A program made the translations under genes and the position numbers. 64,000 nt of DNA, taken from positions 21,513,387 to 21,577,386 of the forward strand of contig OU612069.1 in the NCBI GenBank assembly GCA_914767715.1, given 5' to 3'. Shown here piece after piece: positions 60,701 to 64,000 of the stretch (position 1 is its first letter; the number at the start of each line of letters is the position of its first letter). The stretch is from Membranipora membranacea. Taxonomy: Eukaryota; Bryozoa; Gymnolaemata; Cheilostomatida; Membraniporidae. Below the pieces are notes generated by a model. That model was not told where the DNA came from. It saw only the letters and a list, made by a program, of their open reading frames with translations, and ran no database searches.

Positions 60701-63700
60701 TATGTGAGCTAGTTTTGAGATTGATTGATTGATTGAGTTTTGAGGTAATAAGCTCATATTGATCGGTTAGCGATCATCTTCATCATCGTGAGGTTGTTTG
60801 TTGGGTCAGAGGGTTAGCTGATTTTCTTGAAAATAGTTCCACAAAGCCAAGGTACTTCTCAGCCCTTTGATTTATTGCAAACTTTGGATTTTTGTATGAA
60901 GAAACTGCTTCAACGCAACCTGCAAACAAGGGGATGCACAGAAAAAATCATAATTGGTATTTGCTGATGACAATCAGGACCACTGGATGGTGAATGGGTC
61001 ACTCTGCCATCTCCACTTCTCTTCTGGTCATATAAAAGAGCACTTGAAATTGTAACTACTCTAGGGAGTTGTACGGTTGACCACAACCGCGAATTTTTCT
61101 TACATAATATTCCCAGTGTCTGTAATTATGGCGGTTTTGGTTGACCAAAACCACTACTGTGGCTGCAAATCATACGTGTTTTCTTTCTAGTGGCGGCTTT
61201 GGTCGAGCAAAACCGCCACTGTAGCTGCAAATCATACTTGTTTTCTTTTGAGTGGCAGTTTTGGTCAACCAATACCACCAATAAAGAATTGTAATTTCAG
61301 ACAGGTGAGCACAACTCCCACCATAAATAGACTGATCATGTGACATATAATATTTTTTAGTTCTTCAAGACCGGAAACCTTGCCAGTGCTAGGTATTAGT
61401 GACAAGTGCTTTGCATTTGAGCTTGTAATAGTTGGGAAATAGAAACATGGCTAGTGCTTATGGTTTCTATGATCAGCTACAGTGGCGGTTTTGGTTGACC
61501 AAAACCGCCATAATTACAGGAACTGGGGATATTATGTGGGAAAAATTGGCGGTTTTGGTCAACCGTAGAGTGGATGTCTGACGGAAGCAATTCGAAGTGA
61601 CTTTTAAATGATATAGCTATGAGCAGCGGGTGCAGTTTTTGTTTAAATCAGGCTCCGTGTATAGTATAGTATAGATCAATAGACAAATGAATTATTTAAA
61701 TTTGAAAATAAAACATATTTTTCAGGCATCTGCCAAAACGTACTCTGCAGTGGTCACGGGATATGTGAACCAGACGACGCCAATAGACCTACTTGTGTCT
61801 GTAACGCAGACTGGAGAGGAGAATGGTGCCAAGTCAGGTAAGTTAAAATATGATACTCTTGAGAGCATTGACTGTGTCATGTGTATTCAACATTATAGCA
61901 TTCTTTTAAATTGTCAAAAGGTAAATTAAATGTTGATTAAAATCACTCGCCACATCCCAAGGCTTGGGTGGCAAATTTTGAGTGCACTAGTGGCGAGGAT
62001 GCAGTATCTGCGCCAGGTTGTTTTCTGTTTGCAGGCAGGTCGGAGCACACCTGCCGGCCAACAAAGCCACAGTAGGCAACGGACAGCAGTCGGGTCCGAA
62101 CCCACGACCTTTAACATGTGTGATGAAAGGGTGGAGCTCTAACCAACCAAGCCACCTTCTACTACTAGTAAAAAATTACTCAACCTATGAGTATTTGTCA
62201 CCCAGAAGAGCGAATCGCATGATGACCTATAACCTTTATCATCCCCAGGCGTGGAATGAGATTAGAATTTGCCAGTATGGACGTGATTAATTTTGGTAAA
62301 TCTGCTGCAGAAAAACACCGTGACATTGCAGAAGGATTTCTGATGGTAGGTTACGCATTGTGTCATTCAACAATCAACGATAACATGAACTCTCATGTTT
62401 TGATTTAAACATTACTATGCAGATGAAAAAAGGCACAATGAGAAATATGTGGCAATTAGGCACGGCACATGAGATGCCGAAAAGTGTTGAGAAAGTGAGA
62501 TTTAGTATCAGTCCAAGATATAACTGCAGCACATCTCAAAATAAGCTCATGCTTGTCTGCAAACAAGCAAACAAACTTACTTTGCACCAAAGAGTATGTC
62601 AAAATAGATTATCATCATATTGGTGATATTTCAAAAATCATTACTATTGTAATGATTATTTTTATATTGATATTTGATACACGCCTAATGATATTGGGTC
62701 TTTGCTTTTTACACAACTTACTTAGATCTTTATATTTTGTAGCAAAAGCTGAATGACCCAGGAGTGCTAATTGTCGGTTACAGAACCAATAAACATGCAA
62801 CTTATGAGGGCGGAATTGGTTACTACCGCCTCGGACATATGGAGGATTACAACTGTGAGAAACATTATACATCAACACAATTATTTTTTCTTTGATTAAA
62901 CTATGCATTAATAATTCATTATGCTACGAGGGTGGGCAAAGTGACACAACCGACCAACTCACATATGATAAAGTGAACTTTAAAATCTCTTAAAGTTATA
63001 ATAACTGAATGAAGCCAACCTAAACAATCAGATCCAAGCCTTGAAGCCTAATGAAACTGAATGCCAGTTTTAAGCATTGGTAATAGTTCCAAACAAAGTA
63101 CTGAAGAAGAATAAAATGTGTGAAACAATTCAAGCCGATGAATTTAGGTCAGATATGTAGAATTTCCAAAAACAGATAATTGTGGGTGAATATTGTCTCA
63201 TATGCAAAATATGGCACCATTTTGTTATGTAACATCATAACCTTAGCCGTGCCTTTGCAGTGATCGAAACTGCAGAATTATCCTGGCCTTGTTCCACTTT
63301 CATATCTCCATTGATTTTAGCGATTGCCGGAAATATTGGCAGATATAGAGGCCCAAAAAGTTATGATGATGGTATCAGTACCGCTGCCCATACATTGGTT
63401 CCACTGTTTGCCTATCAGCAGAAGAATGGAGCATATCTGTATTTTGTTGAAATATATTCATGTGCGAGACGGGTGGTTCTACAGAGTCAGGAAGTGAAAA
63501 CATGGCTTGGTCAGTCTTTGTTTGTTGCTCCTTTATGTATTATAATGGTAAAGCAATGTATATCGAAATAAGAGTAAACGAAAATATGTACACCAGTATG
63601 AGGTATATGAATCGAGCACAATGTTGATACTGCACATTGAAAAGTCAGTCAGATGTATGTAGTTTTTGATTTTCACATTTTGGGAGATGTGCTCACCCAC

Positions 63701-64000
63701 AAGTGAGAAGTGTCAGAATTAATCCTAAATGTTTACACTGGCTAGAACAATACACTCTGAATTCATAATAGTTCACAATGGAAACGGTTAGCATCGCATT
63801 AAACTATATTTAATATAATTAGTATCGATTTGGGTACTCAATGTAGCCCACTGTCAACAAAATAGTATCACTATCTCTATCAGAGATCGATGACATATGT
63901 CCGAAATTTTACTTATAACCTTCTTTCAATAAAATGCCGTTTTGATCATTTATTTCATCCTAATAGTGAGATTAGAGAGAAATATTATCAGCAAAGCTTG
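54740..64000 (+). CDS. Secreted multidomain protein: NHL-like propeller, two EGF repeats, second NHL-like propeller (3' end off window)
   Basis: Fourteen exons in phase: 54740-54798, 55129-55237, 55547-55664, 55811-55999, 56396-56488, 57886-58056, 58605-58692, 59388-59554, 59686-59850, 60383-60523, 61726-61837, 62249-62345, 62743-62854, 63261-63509; 623 residues so far. Residues 1-19 are a signal peptide (core RLALLILTAFF). Residues about 60-385 resemble an NHL-type six-bladed propeller: YQDGIGKAARLKFP followed by YILFVDKQSCARRV fits the NHL blade pattern, and ELLLVSDWHKRSLYLF is another blade. EGF repeats: about 389-432 (KCLCRLGWKGALC) and 436-470 (CSGHGICEPDD). From about 480 a second propeller starts, with YDDGISTAAHTLVP and YLYFVEIYSCARRV matching the first. 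The exon 5/6 junction is the least certain: a donor at 56494 is an alternative to 56489. No transmembrane segment is seen yet. The role is extracellular and otherwise unknown. Confidence 0.87.
56796..57457 (-). CDS. Possible small nested gene, 76 residues, basic C-terminus
   Basis: On the minus strand inside intron 5 of the NHL/EGF gene, four segments join in phase: 57457-57406 (starts MVINPTVKRLKPANLTA), 57340-57308, 57184-57114 (KDPKLRFIRTLISAEGKNT) and 56870-56796 (VFQKVPKRKWKKLKVE, then TAG). Donors gtgagt, gtaagt and gtaagc are good. The acceptor of the 33-bp second exon (gtcaaag) is poor. I do not recognise the protein. The lysine/arginine-rich end would suit a nucleolar or RNA-bound protein, but this is a guess. 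Confidence 0.4.
58082..58225 (-). mobile_element. tRNA-like SINE, family 4
   Basis: The minus strand contains gttagcgcacttgctgttc (A-box-like) and gagggttgaagtcccattgg (B-box-like), then gttgattgttccagccctca. Part of the same body (gctggaacaatcagcctc) recurs at 59054-59105, marking a truncated second copy. Both lie in introns of the NHL/EGF gene. Confidence 0.5.
61073..61566. mobile_element. 494-bp MITE with ~90-bp inverted ends in the NHL/EGF gene
   Basis: The left end is acggttgaccacaaccgc, a cttacataatattcccagtg block, then ctgtaattatggcggttttg. The right end is its reverse complement, finishing attggcggttttggtcaacc. The interior repeats gctgcaaatcatac with tgttttctt twice (61164 and 61221) and several small palindromes based on ggcggttttggt. 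It has no coding capacity and lies between the two EGF exons. Confidence 0.85.
61932..62161 (-). mobile_element. tRNA-derived SINE, family 1, copy d
   Basis: The minus strand reads aaggtggcttggttggttag (A-box-like), gtgggttcggacccgac (B-box-like), ggcaggtgtgctccgacctg, and ends agtgattttaatcaaca, matching the tails of copies b and c. It is in the intron between exons 11 and 12 of the NHL/EGF gene. Confidence 0.85.

Noticed and set aside
62289-62310. Possible intron starting at gtaaat inside exon 12 of the NHL/EGF gene
   Set aside because: The candidate intron would be only about 15 bases, too short to splice. Reading straight through keeps the frame open to the donor at 62346.

Overview
This window is nuclear DNA from an animal. 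It is AT-rich, the genes are split by GT-AG introns, and the proteins belong to metazoan families: a Rac/Mtl-type small GTPase, REXO2, an NB-ARC protein, EGF and C-type-lectin proteins, and an NHL-propeller/EGF protein. No bacterial operon, ribosome binding site or phage gene is visible. The exact taxon cannot be fixed from the sequence. An invertebrate with a compact, repeat-rich genome fits best (a sponge or a similar marine invertebrate is only a guess).

Layout. 1.6-6.0 kb (minus): a complete five-exon Rho-family GTPase ending in a CAAX box. 6.0-10.0 kb: intergenic, with a tRNA-derived SINE. 10.0-14.2 kb (plus): complete four-exon REXO2 oligoribonuclease, whose last intron holds a 1.6 kb element with long inverted repeats. 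14.2-17.0 kb: no gene seen. 17.0-26.7 kb (minus): a STAND-type NB-ARC protein of about 935 residues in 15 coding exons, with a helical-repeat C-terminal half, a 15-nt microexon and an acidic tail. 26.7-34.6 kb: gene-free, with decayed retrotransposon pieces, near-perfect palindromes and a threefold ~1 kb repeat. 34.7-41.9 kb (plus): a secreted protein with a Cys-rich module, five EGF repeats and a C-type-lectin-like domain, with a TATA box. 42-50 kb: tandem arrays, an orphan EGF exon and a signal-peptide exon on the minus strand, and a possible tiny plus-strand gene. 49.9-54.5 kb: two retrotransposon remnants, a SINE and a MITE. 54.7 kb to the window end (plus): a large secreted protein with an NHL-like beta-propeller, two EGF repeats and the start of a second NHL-like propeller. 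A probable small minus-strand gene is nested in one of its introns.

The exon models below were assembled by hand from splice sites, reading phase and protein similarity. In every main gene the intron phases close without a frame break, which is the strongest evidence for them. The right half of the window is rich in secreted, cysteine-rich, adhesion- or recognition-type proteins. Together with the NB-ARC protein this suggests, as inference only, an immune-recognition or cell-surface neighbourhood. The genes are not an operon and no pathway link between them is shown.
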